Origin: Pseudomonadota bacterium
Lineage (GTDB): Bacteria > Myxococcota_A > UBA9160 > JADFDR01
Direction of reading: 5' to 3'
Length of the DNA: 49,604 nucleotides
Assembly: GCA_003353845.1 (NCBI GenBank)
Contig: PIVT01000024.1
Location: 1 to 49,604 of the forward strand
In this document: one piece after another, positions 37,317-46,107 of the stretch
Layout of the letters: each line of letters starts with the position of its first letter
Position numbering within the stretch: position 1 is the first letter of the stretch
Position numbers and translations under genes: made by a program
The notes under the pieces: model-generated
Databases searched by the model: none
Told to the model about the DNA's origin: nothing
The model's input: the letters and a program-made list of their open reading frames with translations, nothing else

Positions 37317-39761
37317 ATGTCGCTGCGCAGTAAGATCGAGTCGTTGTTTGAGAAGTGGAGTGAAGCTGTTGTCCAGCACCGATGGCTGGTGCTTCTATTT
37401 GTGAGCGTCATTACGGTGGCGGTTCTTCCTCAACTGAAAAACATCACTGTCGATATTTCCATCGACTCCTATTTATCCGACACCGACCCTTCCGTGGCGG
37501 ATTACGACGCATTTCGAGAAGAATTCGGCTACGGATCCTACGGGCTCGTCAGCGTGGAGACTGAGAATGTATTCACGCTGGAAAACCTGGATCGCCTGAG
37601 AGCACTGCACGATGATCTCGAAGAAAACATCCCTTACATCGAGAACATCACCAGCCTTGTCAACGTTCGTCAGACGCGAGGCGATGACGACTCGCTGACC
37701 ATTAAAGATCTCTCTGAATATTGGCCCCAATCCGAAAACGAGATGGCGGCCTTCGGAATTTTGGTTCTCGGCAACCCCGTCTATCAAGGCAATCTCATTT
37801 CCGACACGGGCCGCTTAACGAATATCGTCATCGAGCCCCATAGCTACTCTTCCCTTGCCCTTGAGGAGTTCGGGGACACGGAAAGTTTTGATGAAATGGG
37901 CGAAGAGAGCGCTGCTTCCGAAACACCCGCTAAGCAGACCCTGACACCCGAGGAAGAAGCCGAGTTTGTCCTGGCAATGATGGCCGTGCAGGAACGGCAC
38001 GACGCTGACGATTTCAAAATCCACATCAGCGGCCTGCCCGTCGTCAACTACCGGCTCTCAGCCGACCTGGCGGATTCCATGAGCCGGAACATGATGATCG
38101 GATTCAGCATCATTTTCATGTTGCTGCTGATTCTGTTTCGACGAGCCTCGGGGATTCTACTCCCGCTATTGGTCGTACTGCTCTCCCTGGCCATGACCAT
38201 CGCCCTCATGCCCGTCATCGGTGTCCCCATTAACGGCAACACACAAATTCTTCCCTCCTTCTTGCTCGCCGTCGGCATCGCCGATGCCGTTCATATATTG
38301 AGTGTCTTCTATAAGCACTACGACGCAGGCGAAACCAAACACCAAGCCATTACAACAGCCATGAAAAATACGTCCGTTGCTGTGGTTATGACTAGCCTCA
38401 CGACGGCCGCCGGGTTGATCTCTTTCACTGTGTCCGACCTCATGCCCATTCGCGCATTGGGGTTCTGCGGGTCCATCGGCTCATTGCTTGCCTTGTACTA
38501 CACCATCGCCCTCATCCCCGCGCTCTTAGCGATCCTTCCCATCAAACGACTCCCCACCCTGGAGAACGCTGACAGCTTCGGATCCAAACTACTCGCTCTC
38601 ATCGACGACGCCGTCTACAAGATGGGCGACTTCGGCGTACGTCACGCACGTTCCGTTTTGCTACTCGCCCTTGTATCCACCGCTCTTGCCATATTTGGAA
38701 TGAGCAAGGTCGAGTTCAGCCACGACCCCATCCGCTGGTACAACGAAGAACATCCCATACGCGTCGCTTCGGAAGTGGTCGATGCCCAAATGAATGGCTC
38801 CCAAACCTTCGAGGTACTTTTCGATACCCATCAAGAAAATGGCGTGCACGACCCTCGCTTTTTGAAATTACTGGATGAATCGAAAGATCTGATCGAAGTC
38901 TTACAGGTCAAACGGGTGAAGCCCAAAAGCGCCACTTCGATTCTCAGCGTCGTCAAGGAGACACATAAAGCACTTAACGGAGGTTCGGAGGAGTTCTACC
39001 GCATCCCTGATCAGCGCGAGACCGTTGCCCAAGAGCTTCTCCTGTTCGAAAACAGCGACCCGGAGGACATCGACGACTTTACCGATGCCAGTTTTCAAAT
39101 CGCTCGTGTATCCGTGGCCATGCCTTGGAGCAACGCCATTGATTACGAGGAGTACATCTACACGCTTCAGGATTTGCTTTCGGAACTCATCGTCAATGCG
39201 GACCTGAACGAGGTCACCGTCAAGATCGTGGGGGTTACCGTTATTTTTGCCCACACGCTTCAAGCCATGCTCTCCACCATGGTGAAAAGTTATGCCCTCG
39301 CGTTATTGCTCGTCGGGTGTCTGATGTTCCTACTCATGGGAAGTGCGCGCCGGGGCCTGCTGGCCTTCCTGCCCAATGTCATTCCCATCGTCTTCACGGT
39401 TGGCATGATGGGCTGGATGGGCATTCCTCTAACCATGCTCACTTCCGTCGTGGGTTGCATCATCATCGGTATCTCTGTCGACGACACCATTCACTTCATG
39501 CACCACTTCCGGCGCATCTCGGATAAAGAGCCCGATCCACAAACGGCAGTTCATGCGACTCTGGAATCCGTTGGGCGAGCCATCACCTTCACTTCCATCG
39601 TCCTCTTGGGTGGGTTTGTGGTAAATCTCTTCGACGTATTTTCCTCTGCACGGGCTTTCGGAGTGCTCATGTGCTTTTCCGTCGTCATGGCACTGGTGGC
39701 CAATCTCATTCTGGCCCCGTCCCTCATGACACTCTTCTGGGACTCTAAACCCCGCCGATAA
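37317..39761 (+). CDS. RND/MMPL family exporter 2
   Basis: 814 residues, same layout as exporter 1. Helix 1 (about 20-40), first loop beginning SIDSYLSDTDPSVADYDAFREEFG, helix 4 with GIADAVHILSVFYKHYDAG, second loop with FSHDPIRWYNEEHPIRVASEVV and LLLFENSDPEDIDDF, helix 10 with GISVDDTIHFMHHFRRI. The helix-4 Asp and helix-10 Asp-Asp needed for proton coupling are kept. Clear alignable paralogue of exporter 1 (NPVYQGNLIS vs NPVYQNLLIS; SLVNVRQTRGDDD vs SLFNARNTQGVGD). It starts 229 bases after the divergent His-rich gene with AAGG 8 bases before the ATG, probably on its own promoter. Substrate unknown. Confidence 0.9.
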   Translation: MSLRSKIESLFEKWSEAVVQHRWLVLLFVSVITVAVLPQLKNITVDISIDSYLSDTDPSVADYDAFREEFGYGSYGLVSVETENVFTLENLDRLRALHDDLEENIPYIENITSLVNVRQTRGDDDSLTIKDLSEYWPQSENEMAAFGILVLGNPVYQGNLISDTGRLTNIVIEPHSYSSLALEEFGDTESFDEMGEESAASETPAKQTLTPEEEAEFVLAMMAVQERHDADDFKIHISGLPVVNYRLSADLADSMSRNMMIGFSIIFMLLLILFRRASGILLPLLVVLLSLAMTIALMPVIGVPINGNTQILPSFLLAVGIADAVHILSVFYKHYDAGETKHQAITTAMKNTSVAVVMTSLTTAAGLISFTVSDLMPIRALGFCGSIGSLLALYYTIALIPALLAILPIKRLPTLENADSFGSKLLALIDDAVYKMGDFGVRHARSVLLLALVSTALAIFGMSKVEFSHDPIRWYNEEHPIRVASEVVDAQMNGSQTFEVLFDTHQENGVHDPRFLKLLDESKDLIEVLQVKRVKPKSATSILSVVKETHKALNGGSEEFYRIPDQRETVAQELLLFENSDPEDIDDFTDASFQIARVSVAMPWSNAIDYEEYIYTLQDLLSELIVNADLNEVTVKIVGVTVIFAHTLQAMLSTMVKSYALALLLVGCLMFLLMGSARRGLLAFLPNVIPIVFTVGMMGWMGIPLTMLTSVVGCIIIGISVDDTIHFMHHFRRISDKEPDPQTAVHATLESVGRAITFTSIVLLGGFVVNLFDVFSSARAFGVLMCFSVVMALVANLILAPSLMTLFWDSKPRR

Positions 39762-39944
39762 GCCGCTTCATGGCGCCCGCTGCCCCAAGAACCCATCCCA
39801 AGGACACTGGCAAAGACTGCTCAGCAAGCACTTGACCCTCTCCAGGCAAAAAAAGCAGGTTCAGCAGTTGCCCTAATGGCCCGCGCGTGAAAATATCTGC
39901 GGTTCCATTCATCAGGTAGGTCAGAGAACAAAGGAGCGTCGAAG

Positions 39945-40715
39945 ATGGCATTTACTGGAAAAGTTGCGTTGATCACAGGGGCCGGCAGTGGCATGGGGCG
40001 ACTCGCCGCACAGCGCCTGGCCAAAGCAGGCGTATCTGTCGCCGCTTTGGATATCAGCGAACCCGGACTGGCCGAAACAGCCAATGGCCATGAATCCATC
40101 CGCACCTTCCCCTTGGACGTGACGAACGCGCAGGCAGTCCAAGAGACCGTGCTTGCGGTGGAGTCTAGCATCGGACCCATCGACCGGGTCATCACTGCAG
40201 CGGCCATCATGCCCTTTGGCAAGTTACTCGAACAACCTACCGAGCAAATTCACAAACTCATGGCCATTAACTACGGCGGGTTGGTGAATGTCTCAAAGGC
40301 CACACTTCCCAAGATGCTCGAGCGGAAGTCTGGTGACTTCATCAGCTTCTCATCCATGCTCGGGCAAATGCCTACGCTATTAACGGGAGCTTATGCGGCA
40401 ACCAAGTTTGCTGTGTCTTGCTACACCGAGGTCTTGTACCACGAGAATAAGGATCGCGGTGTGCGCTTTGTCTGCGTGTGCCCACCAGCAGTGGCCACAC
40501 CTCTCCTCGACCAAGCCCACGCCACGGCGTGGCCCAAACTACTGAACGACAATCCCCCCATCGACCCCACCGAGGTGCTCGATGCCATTGAGATTAGTTT
40601 GGATAAGGGGCAGTTCTGGTGCATGCCAGGCAAAGGCACTCGCATGGGCTACATCATGCGTCGCCTGATTCCCGGAGTAGTCTGGAAGGAAGTTCACAAA
40701 GTCGAGGGGTTCTAG
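39945..40715 (+). CDS. Short-chain dehydrogenase/reductase (classical SDR)
   Basis: 256 residues. TGAGSGMG (11-18) is the NAD(P)-binding motif; VITAAAIMPFG carries the structural N/A-A-A segment; SFSSMLG (around 134-140) and Y-A-A-T-K (Tyr150, Lys154) complete the catalytic Ser-Tyr-Lys set. GVRFVCVCPPAVATPLL is the usual post-catalytic segment. Reduces or oxidises a carbonyl/alcohol; substrate unknown, possibly lipid given the neighbouring exporters. About 180 bases of sequence precede the ATG with no supportable gene (a minus-strand frame, 39745-39951, is rejected). Confidence 0.93.
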   Translation: MAFTGKVALITGAGSGMGRLAAQRLAKAGVSVAALDISEPGLAETANGHESIRTFPLDVTNAQAVQETVLAVESSIGPIDRVITAAAIMPFGKLLEQPTEQIHKLMAINYGGLVNVSKATLPKMLERKSGDFISFSSMLGQMPTLLTGAYAATKFAVSCYTEVLYHENKDRGVRFVCVCPPAVATPLLDQAHATAWPKLLNDNPPIDPTEVLDAIEISLDKGQFWCMPGKGTRMGYIMRRLIPGVVWKEVHKVEGF

Positions 40716-40722
40716 ATAAGAA

Positions 40723-41295
40723 TCATCTACGGAATCGGCCGACAGTGACAAAAGAGCCCGTCTGCTTTTCGTTCTTCTGTTCTTCCTCGATGCGCGTATT
40801 CACGTAGTCGCGAATGACCATCTTGTACTTATCGGAGATCTTGCGGAATTCGATTCCCAGGTGTTCTCGCCCATCCGTCTTGGTTCGATAATGCTTCACA
40901 AATCCAGTCACCAGGAAACTGGGTCTGGCGGGGAGCTTGATCACGAATTGCTGTTCATTCTGCACATTGTTGTACATGAACCCAGCACCGACGAAGACGG
41001 CGATACCCGACGTACTGATATCTCGTACATCCAGCACCTCACCCGAGTTCTGTCCAATAAACTGAGCTGTAACTTTTTCTGCCTCTTTCGGCATTGCCCG
41101 GGGAGCGGATTGGTTTGCTGGTGTGACCTTGGCAACGGTTGCGGCCTTGGCGACCGTGGAGGACGGTGCGACCGTCGGGACCTTTGCGGCGGTTTCGGCC
41201 CTTGCGACTGTTGCGACCGTTCCGACGGTTGCGGCAGTTGAGGCCGTCTTCTTAACCGGCGTTCCCCAATCCCTCTTTTTTAGAAACTTGCTCAT
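40723..41295 (-). CDS. PilZ-domain protein with Thr/Val/Ala-repeat N-terminus
   Basis: 190 residues. Residues 1-60 are low complexity (TVGTVATVARAETAAKVPTVA and so on). A PilZ-like beta-barrel follows (about 75-165): GEVLDVRDISTSGIAVF, then FVIKLPARPSFLVTGFVKHYRTK and REHLGIEF. The D-x-S-x-x-G motif is present (DISTSG); the R-x-x-x-R arginine pair that completes c-di-GMP binding is not obvious, so nucleotide binding is uncertain. The gene has a good AAGGAAAAA ribosome-binding site. Convergent with the SDR gene. A cyclic-di-GMP effector of surface behaviour is a reasonable guess. Confidence 0.8.
   Translation of the reverse strand: MSKFLKKRDWGTPVKKTASTAATVGTVATVARAETAAKVPTVAPSSTVAKAATVAKVTPANQSAPRAMPKEAEKVTAQFIGQNSGEVLDVRDISTSGIAVFVGAGFMYNNVQNEQQFVIKLPARPSFLVTGFVKHYRTKTDGREHLGIEFRKISDKYKMVIRDYVNTRIEEEQKNEKQTGSFVTVGRFRR
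41116..41247 (-). repeat. Degenerate tandem repeat in the PilZ gene
   Basis: The DNA encoding residues 17-60 is a chain of variable short units centred on gcgaccgt/gcaacggt (minus strand acggtcgc), which gives repeated T-V-A and A-T-V-A-K peptides. Units differ in length, so it is a degenerate rather than an exact array. Confidence 0.6.
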
Positions 41296-41697
41296 ACTTT
41301 TTCCTTCATCTCAATTTCTATATTTCTATCCGCTTCTGGAGTCTCTTTCTTACTTGCACTCCGAATGCGTATTAGTTGCACATGTAGGCAACTCTCCCTG
41401 CATACCAGTGCATAGGAAGTATCCGCAGGTCGGAAAAAGTGTCACAGATCACATAATTCTGTGAAGAAACTTTCTTCTTCAACCCCTAATAGAGAACCCC
41501 CCAGAACGATTTCTATCGGCTGGAAGGCCAGCAGACTTGACCCTCGTTCATGTCCCACCCCTCTTCCCCTCGGGCACAAAACCCCTATGAAACAAGTAGT
41601 TTTGTGGCAAGAAAGAGTGCGCACGCAAGAGACCGTCCTCTCCTACGCAACTCTTCGCTACAATCCCTTCTAACTAAGCTGGAATGGGGCAGCGGCG
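41296..41697. other. Intergenic region between the PilZ gene and ssb
   Basis: 402 bases without a supportable gene; open frames on either strand (for example 41461-41673) have no family features or ribosome-binding site. It should contain promoters for the two divergent genes. A dyad TCACAGA-9 bases-TCTGTGA is at 41442-41464. Confidence 0.5.
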
Positions 41698-42081
41698 ATG
41701 ACGGGCGTCAATCAGGTAATCTTGATCGGTCAAATTGGCCGCGATATCGAACTGCGGGAATCGAAACACGGCCGCCGTGTTTGCCTGTTCAGCCTGGCTA
41801 CACACACGCACACACACGACGCAGACCACAACCCGAAAGAGAAAACGGAATGGCATCCAATCGTCGCCTGGGATGTCCTCGGAGAACTCTGCGCTGAGCA
41901 ACTCAAAATGGGGGATACCGTATGGGTCGAAGGTCATCTCCACTACAGCAAGCAAGAGGCTACCTCACATGAGCTAACGGCCAAGGAGGCCCATGAATTA
42001 CAGCACCGCCCCCCCGCCGAAATCTATGCGTCCTCGGTGCAATTCATCAAACACCGCGACTTGCCTGCGAAAGCGGAATAG
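41698..42081 (+). CDS. ssb: Single-stranded DNA-binding protein (SSB-like)
   Basis: 127 residues. The OB-fold is recognisable: MTGVNQVILIGQIGRDIELR, FSLATHTHTHDA, KTEWHPIVAWDVLGELCAEQLKMGDTVWVEGHL. The loop where most SSB proteins have an N-E-R-W-K-type sequence is replaced by a Thr-His run (T-H-T-H-T-H-D). The protein ends RDLPAKAE, without the acidic D-D-D-I-P-F tip that recruits partner proteins. That makes it likely to be a secondary SSB rather than the essential one. The ATG has GGGG 8 bases upstream. Seven bases downstream begins the M15 peptidase gene. Confidence 0.88.
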   Translation: MTGVNQVILIGQIGRDIELRESKHGRRVCLFSLATHTHTHDADHNPKEKTEWHPIVAWDVLGELCAEQLKMGDTVWVEGHLHYSKQEATSHELTAKEAHELQHRPPAEIYASSVQFIKHRDLPAKAE

Positions 42082-42087
42082 CCCAGC

Positions 42088-42651
42088 ATGGCCGATCTCT
42101 CCCAACTCTCCCTCAAAGATTTCCCGCTCGATGCCCATGCCAAGGACCTCGTGAGCCCCGATTTTCGCTTTTACGAACTCACGCATTCAGATACTGCGAA
42201 GCGTAATCAAATCGACAACTCTTTCCCTGGCCGAGCAGAACTCGAGGCGGCCATCCATCTGTGCCGCCAGGTGTTACAACCGATTCGCGAAAGGTTTCAG
42301 ATTCCCTTCACCCCCAACAGTTTGTTCCGAAGCTTGTCTTTGGAACGCCAACTTAAAAACAAACCTGAGGCTTGGAGCAGCAATAGCCAACACACCCTGG
42401 GGCAGGCCTGTGATCTCAGCTTGCATGGGGTTCCCACACTCGATCTCGCAATTTGGATCAACGACCACTTGGAATTCGATCAACTCATTTGCGAATGCTA
42501 CGACCCCGACAAAGGTCCGACTACGGGTTGGGTTCACGTGTCCTTGAAACCGTGTGGATTGACGAATCGCAAGGAAGTACTGAGTTATCTAATGGACCGT
42601 AAGAAGAAGAGTTATGTCTATGTCGACGGTCTACGCGATCGTATCGCCTGA
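42088..42651 (+). CDS. Peptidase M15A family protein (D-Ala-D-Ala carboxypeptidase/endolysin-like)
   Basis: 187 residues with no signal peptide. The zinc motif S-Q-H-T-L-G-Q-A-C-D (100-109; His102, Asp109) and GWVHVSL with His150 match the M15 metal ligands. FRFYELTHSDTAKRNQIDN near the N-terminus is typical of phage-derived M15A endolysins and their bacterial relatives. Cleaves peptidoglycan stem peptides if active. Next to an SSB-like gene without a tip, it suggests a phage-derived cassette, though no other phage gene is present. The last 21 bases overlap the convergent RND exporter 3 gene. Confidence 0.85.
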   Translation: MADLSQLSLKDFPLDAHAKDLVSPDFRFYELTHSDTAKRNQIDNSFPGRAELEAAIHLCRQVLQPIRERFQIPFTPNSLFRSLSLERQLKNKPEAWSSNSQHTLGQACDLSLHGVPTLDLAIWINDHLEFDQLICECYDPDKGPTTGWVHVSLKPCGLTNRKEVLSYLMDRKKKSYVYVDGLRDRIA

Positions 42652-45087
42652 AACTTCCAAGCCCTGTGTTCTCGAACTCCGTTCATGCTCTCTTATCACC
42701 AATTTGATGATGGCCGGGGAAATCAAAATGTCCCCGATAAAGGCGATGGCAATCCCAACGGCGGTGAGCAAACCAAAGGTGACAGTATTGAGCATTGTGC
42801 CCATGATCCCGATGGAGAGAAAACCGCTGCCCAGGACCAACGTGGTGATCACCAGGGCGGAGCCCGTGGTCTCCATGGTTTTAGTTACGCTGGCATTGAC
42901 ATCTGCAGTCTCCGCAAAATAGCGTTGGAAACGATGAAAGAAGTGGATCGTATCGTCAACAGCAAGACCGATCAGGATGCTGCCAATCACAACGGTAGAG
43001 ACATCCAAAGACAAATCAAACCAACCCATGATTCCCAACACAGCAATCACAGGCACCAGGTTCGGAATCATACTGATGAGCCCCAACCGAAGATTACCCA
43101 CTAAAAGAATCATCAGCGGCGTGATGATTGCAAAAGCAATCATGTAGGACTTCCCCATACTTTGAATCATGCCCACAAAGGTCCGACCAAAGACCGGAGC
43201 GATGCCCGTAATTTGATATTTCAGATCATCGCCTAGAATTCGAGCCATCCCCGCCTCTAAGGCGCTGAAGAACTCGGCATACTGGACACTATCGACCATG
43301 GGGATTCGCAAGGATAAGCGTCCCTCGCGGAAATCGTTGTCGGTAAAAATTTCCAGGTCGTCCGACCCTGTATTCAAAAAGAGAAGCAACTCCTGTGCGA
43401 TCAGGGATCGATTTTCTGGAATTATGTAATAAGCGGGCCGATTATCGTTCAACGCTTGATGCGTTTCCTTCACAACATCTGAGATAGAGACTGCTTTCCC
43501 CACGAAAAGGTCTTGGTGGTGAAGCGTTTCAGAAAATCTCATCAACTCCTCGAACCGTTGCAGTACATCCGGCTCATACAAGCCATCCTTCTCACCCGTA
43601 TCTATCAAGATCTCGATGGTCTGCGATCCGTTCAACTTACTATCGATCAATTCCAAAGCCGTACGCACTTCGTGATCCTTTGGAAACCACTTTGTCGGCT
43701 CATGTGAAAAACGCACCTGGCTCGCCCCGACCACGCTCCACACCAAGACAACAAGTGAAACCATCACAACCTGCCATGGCTTTTCCGTGGCGAGGTTTCC
43801 CACCCTGATAAGGGCGCGGGCCACAGCCCCCTCCCCTGTGCCTGCATTTTTCATCGCAACCTGGCGCATGGGAAGAATTGCGATCAAGGCGGGTAGCAAA
43901 GTGACGCTATAAAGGAACGCCAGCAACACTCCCGTGGAAGACAGCATCCCGAGATGCCCGATGGGGGCCAGGTCCGCCGATATAAAGGCGGCGAAGCCTG
44001 CGGCTGTTGTCAGGCTTGTCATCAAAATGGCCAACCCTGAATGACGATAAGCATAAGCAATGGCGTCCTCTTTCTCCTTTCCATCAGCCAAAGCTTGATA
44101 GACAAGCACCAGTACGTGAATGACATCGCAAACCACAACACACATCACAATAATGGGAAGCATCTGGACCGACATAGAAAAAGGGAAATCAAAAAATGCC
44201 ATGCAACCAAAAGTCGTCATCAGGGTTGAGATCACCATGACCAAAGGAACAAAAACTCCAGAAAACCGACGAAATAACAGGACTAGCAAGAGCAAAATGA
44301 CCGAACTGCAAACGATCATGTAATTCGCCACGTCAGCACGCATCATGACGTTCAATCTAGCCCCTACTACAGAGCCACCTGAAAGATGTATCTTGAAATC
44401 CTCGGCATCGTACTTTTCTACGATCTCGTCCAAGACCCTGACGAGCTCGCTTTTCTCATCCACCCCGACGAAAGCCGGCTCTTCCTCCAACCCATCGTCG
44501 AAGCTGCCGAATTCATCAAATGCCTCTTCGTCCATGGCGTAGACTTCTGGACGAACCACGATGGATGAAATTGCGCCATCACGTGAAATTAAATGACCTA
44601 CCAGCAGTGGATTATCATAAACACGATCTTTCAACGCGATGAGCCCAGCCTCATCTTCCGGCCAGGCTTCTAATAGTTTCTCGACAATCAACGTGTCGTT
44701 CTCGCCGCGTGTAAGACGTGCATTCACGAGGCTTGTAACTTCTGCCACGTGGGGAACTTTTACCTCAATCTCATCATGAAACGCTTGTAGCTTCCTCAGG
44801 AATTTTAGATCAAAGACCTCTGGTGTAGCGATCGCGATTAAAACATAAGAGTCTTGCCCATATTGTTTTCGAAAGTTGCTATAGAGGATCGCTGTGGGGT
44901 CATCCGCGTGTAAATAGCTCTCATGCGAATTATCAATTCGAACATTCTTGATCTGCGACGCCATGCCAGCGGTCACGAGTAGACAAAAGACCAGCACTGC
45001 CCATCGCCATCGAAAAATGGCACGAGCGTTTTGTTCAAAAACAGATTCTGCAAATAACTTCAGCGCCAAAACAAATTCTCGCTTCAA
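42631..45087 (-). CDS. RND/MMPL family exporter 3
   Basis: 818 residues, same two-times-six-helix layout as exporters 1 and 2. First loop begins SHESYLHADDPTAILYSNFRKQYG. Helix 4 reads MCVVVCDVIHVLVLVYQALADG, in which one acidic residue (C-D-V-I-H) remains but the flanking residues differ from exporters 1 and 2. Helix 10 reads GLAVDDTIHFFHRFQRYF. Second loop has FSHEPTKWFPKDHEVRTALELI and LLLFLNTGSDDLEIF. Start is unsure: a TTG at 45087 without a good ribosome-binding site is the only one before the first helix. Opposite strand to its paralogues; convergent with the M15 peptidase gene. Confidence 0.88.
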   Translation of the reverse strand: MKREFVLALKLFAESVFEQNARAIFRWRWAVLVFCLLVTAGMASQIKNVRIDNSHESYLHADDPTAILYSNFRKQYGQDSYVLIAIATPEVFDLKFLRKLQAFHDEIEVKVPHVAEVTSLVNARLTRGENDTLIVEKLLEAWPEDEAGLIALKDRVYDNPLLVGHLISRDGAISSIVVRPEVYAMDEEAFDEFGSFDDGLEEEPAFVGVDEKSELVRVLDEIVEKYDAEDFKIHLSGGSVVGARLNVMMRADVANYMIVCSSVILLLLVLLFRRFSGVFVPLVMVISTLMTTFGCMAFFDFPFSMSVQMLPIIVMCVVVCDVIHVLVLVYQALADGKEKEDAIAYAYRHSGLAILMTSLTTAAGFAAFISADLAPIGHLGMLSSTGVLLAFLYSVTLLPALIAILPMRQVAMKNAGTGEGAVARALIRVGNLATEKPWQVVMVSLVVLVWSVVGASQVRFSHEPTKWFPKDHEVRTALELIDSKLNGSQTIEILIDTGEKDGLYEPDVLQRFEELMRFSETLHHQDLFVGKAVSISDVVKETHQALNDNRPAYYIIPENRSLIAQELLLFLNTGSDDLEIFTDNDFREGRLSLRIPMVDSVQYAEFFSALEAGMARILGDDLKYQITGIAPVFGRTFVGMIQSMGKSYMIAFAIITPLMILLVGNLRLGLISMIPNLVPVIAVLGIMGWFDLSLDVSTVVIGSILIGLAVDDTIHFFHRFQRYFAETADVNASVTKTMETTGSALVITTLVLGSGFLSIGIMGTMLNTVTFGLLTAVGIAIAFIGDILISPAIIKLVIREHERSSRTQGLEVSGDTIA

Positions 45088-45339
45088 CGCTCAAGGAAAG
45101 TAGCCTGGCGTTTCGGCTACAACGTAGCTCATTCTAAAGTCGGTATCGTTAGAAGTTGCTAACCGATCTGCAGATACACCTTAAGAATTTGACCTCTTAG
45201 GTAGTGAGGTTCTAACCATGCATCAGGCGAAGGCCTTTCGACACGCATAAAATACGCAACCTGGCTTGAATGCAATTCGGTCAAGGCTGGTTCGCGCTAC
45301 CTCACACGTAAAACTCTTGATTCCGACAGGCCAATGCCA

Positions 45340-46107
45340 TCACTCACTCAAACGGATTCGGATCCTCTTCTGTGCCCACCACAACAAGAGAGATGCCAAG
45401 GCAACGCAGTAGAAAAGATCCCAAAGCATGATGAAATCAAAATTACCGAGGAAGCAAGACCTGGCAAAACGAACAGGATGCAGCAAGGGAAGCACTTCGG
45501 CGACGAGCAGGGCCAAGCCTGACAGACGTTCCTCCAAGGGGAAGAACACACCCGAAAATAGAAAAAGTGGCGTCAGGAAAAGTGTGAAATAGAAACTGTA
45601 AAGATCAATGTTTCTGATCAGCATCGTAAATGCCAGGCCAATGGCACCGAATAAAAAGCCCGTTAAAGGAATGGCAAGCAGTGCCAGCAAAGCGCCAGGA
45701 AAGGCAGCAAGTCCGAACAGGCTCACTACGACGAAAAAGCAGAGCCCATAAATACAAGCGCGGCTCATAGCCCACAAAAGCTCTCCCACCAAAATATCAA
45801 TGGGTTCAATGGGGGTCGTCAGCATCGCATCGTAGGATTTTTCAAATTCCATTCGAACAAAAACGTTGTAGGTCACCTCGAAACTGGCGCCATTCATAGC
45901 AGCAACACAAACCAAACCAGGTGCGAGAAACTCCGCATAAGACATGCCTGCCATCTCGCTGATGTATGCACCGACACCAACGCCAATGGAGGTCAGGTAA
46001 AAGACTGGTTCAAAAAAATTCGGAAGTAGATTCAACTTCCATGAGCGTTTGTACATGGCGGCATTTCGTCTCCACACACTCATGGCATAGGGTAGAGACA
46101 GTCTCAT
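45340..46107 (-). CDS. ABC-2 type transporter permease (NodJ-like)
   Basis: 255 residues from the ATG at 46107, preceded by AAGGAGGTGGA, one of the strongest ribosome-binding sites here; an upstream in-frame start to 46188 is unlikely. Six helices. EVTYNVFVRMEFEKSYDAMLTTPIEPIDILVGELLW is the coupling and helix-2/3 segment typical of the NodJ/DrrB group, and LYSFYFTLFLTPLFLFSGVFFPLE is the conserved helix-5 region. The start codon overlaps the ATPase stop by four bases. With the ATPase it exports a lipid, drug or polysaccharide-linked substrate. Confidence 0.9.
   Translation of the reverse strand: MRLSLPYAMSVWRRNAAMYKRSWKLNLLPNFFEPVFYLTSIGVGVGAYISEMAGMSYAEFLAPGLVCVAAMNGASFEVTYNVFVRMEFEKSYDAMLTTPIEPIDILVGELLWAMSRACIYGLCFFVVVSLFGLAAFPGALLALLAIPLTGFLFGAIGLAFTMLIRNIDLYSFYFTLFLTPLFLFSGVFFPLEERLSGLALLVAEVLPLLHPVRFARSCFLGNFDFIMLWDLFYCVALASLLLWWAQKRIRIRLSE

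Noticed and set aside
39745-39951. Minus-strand frame between RND exporter 2 and the SDR gene
   Set aside because: Slightly hydrophobic, but no ribosome-binding site, no family, and it overlaps both neighbouring genes.
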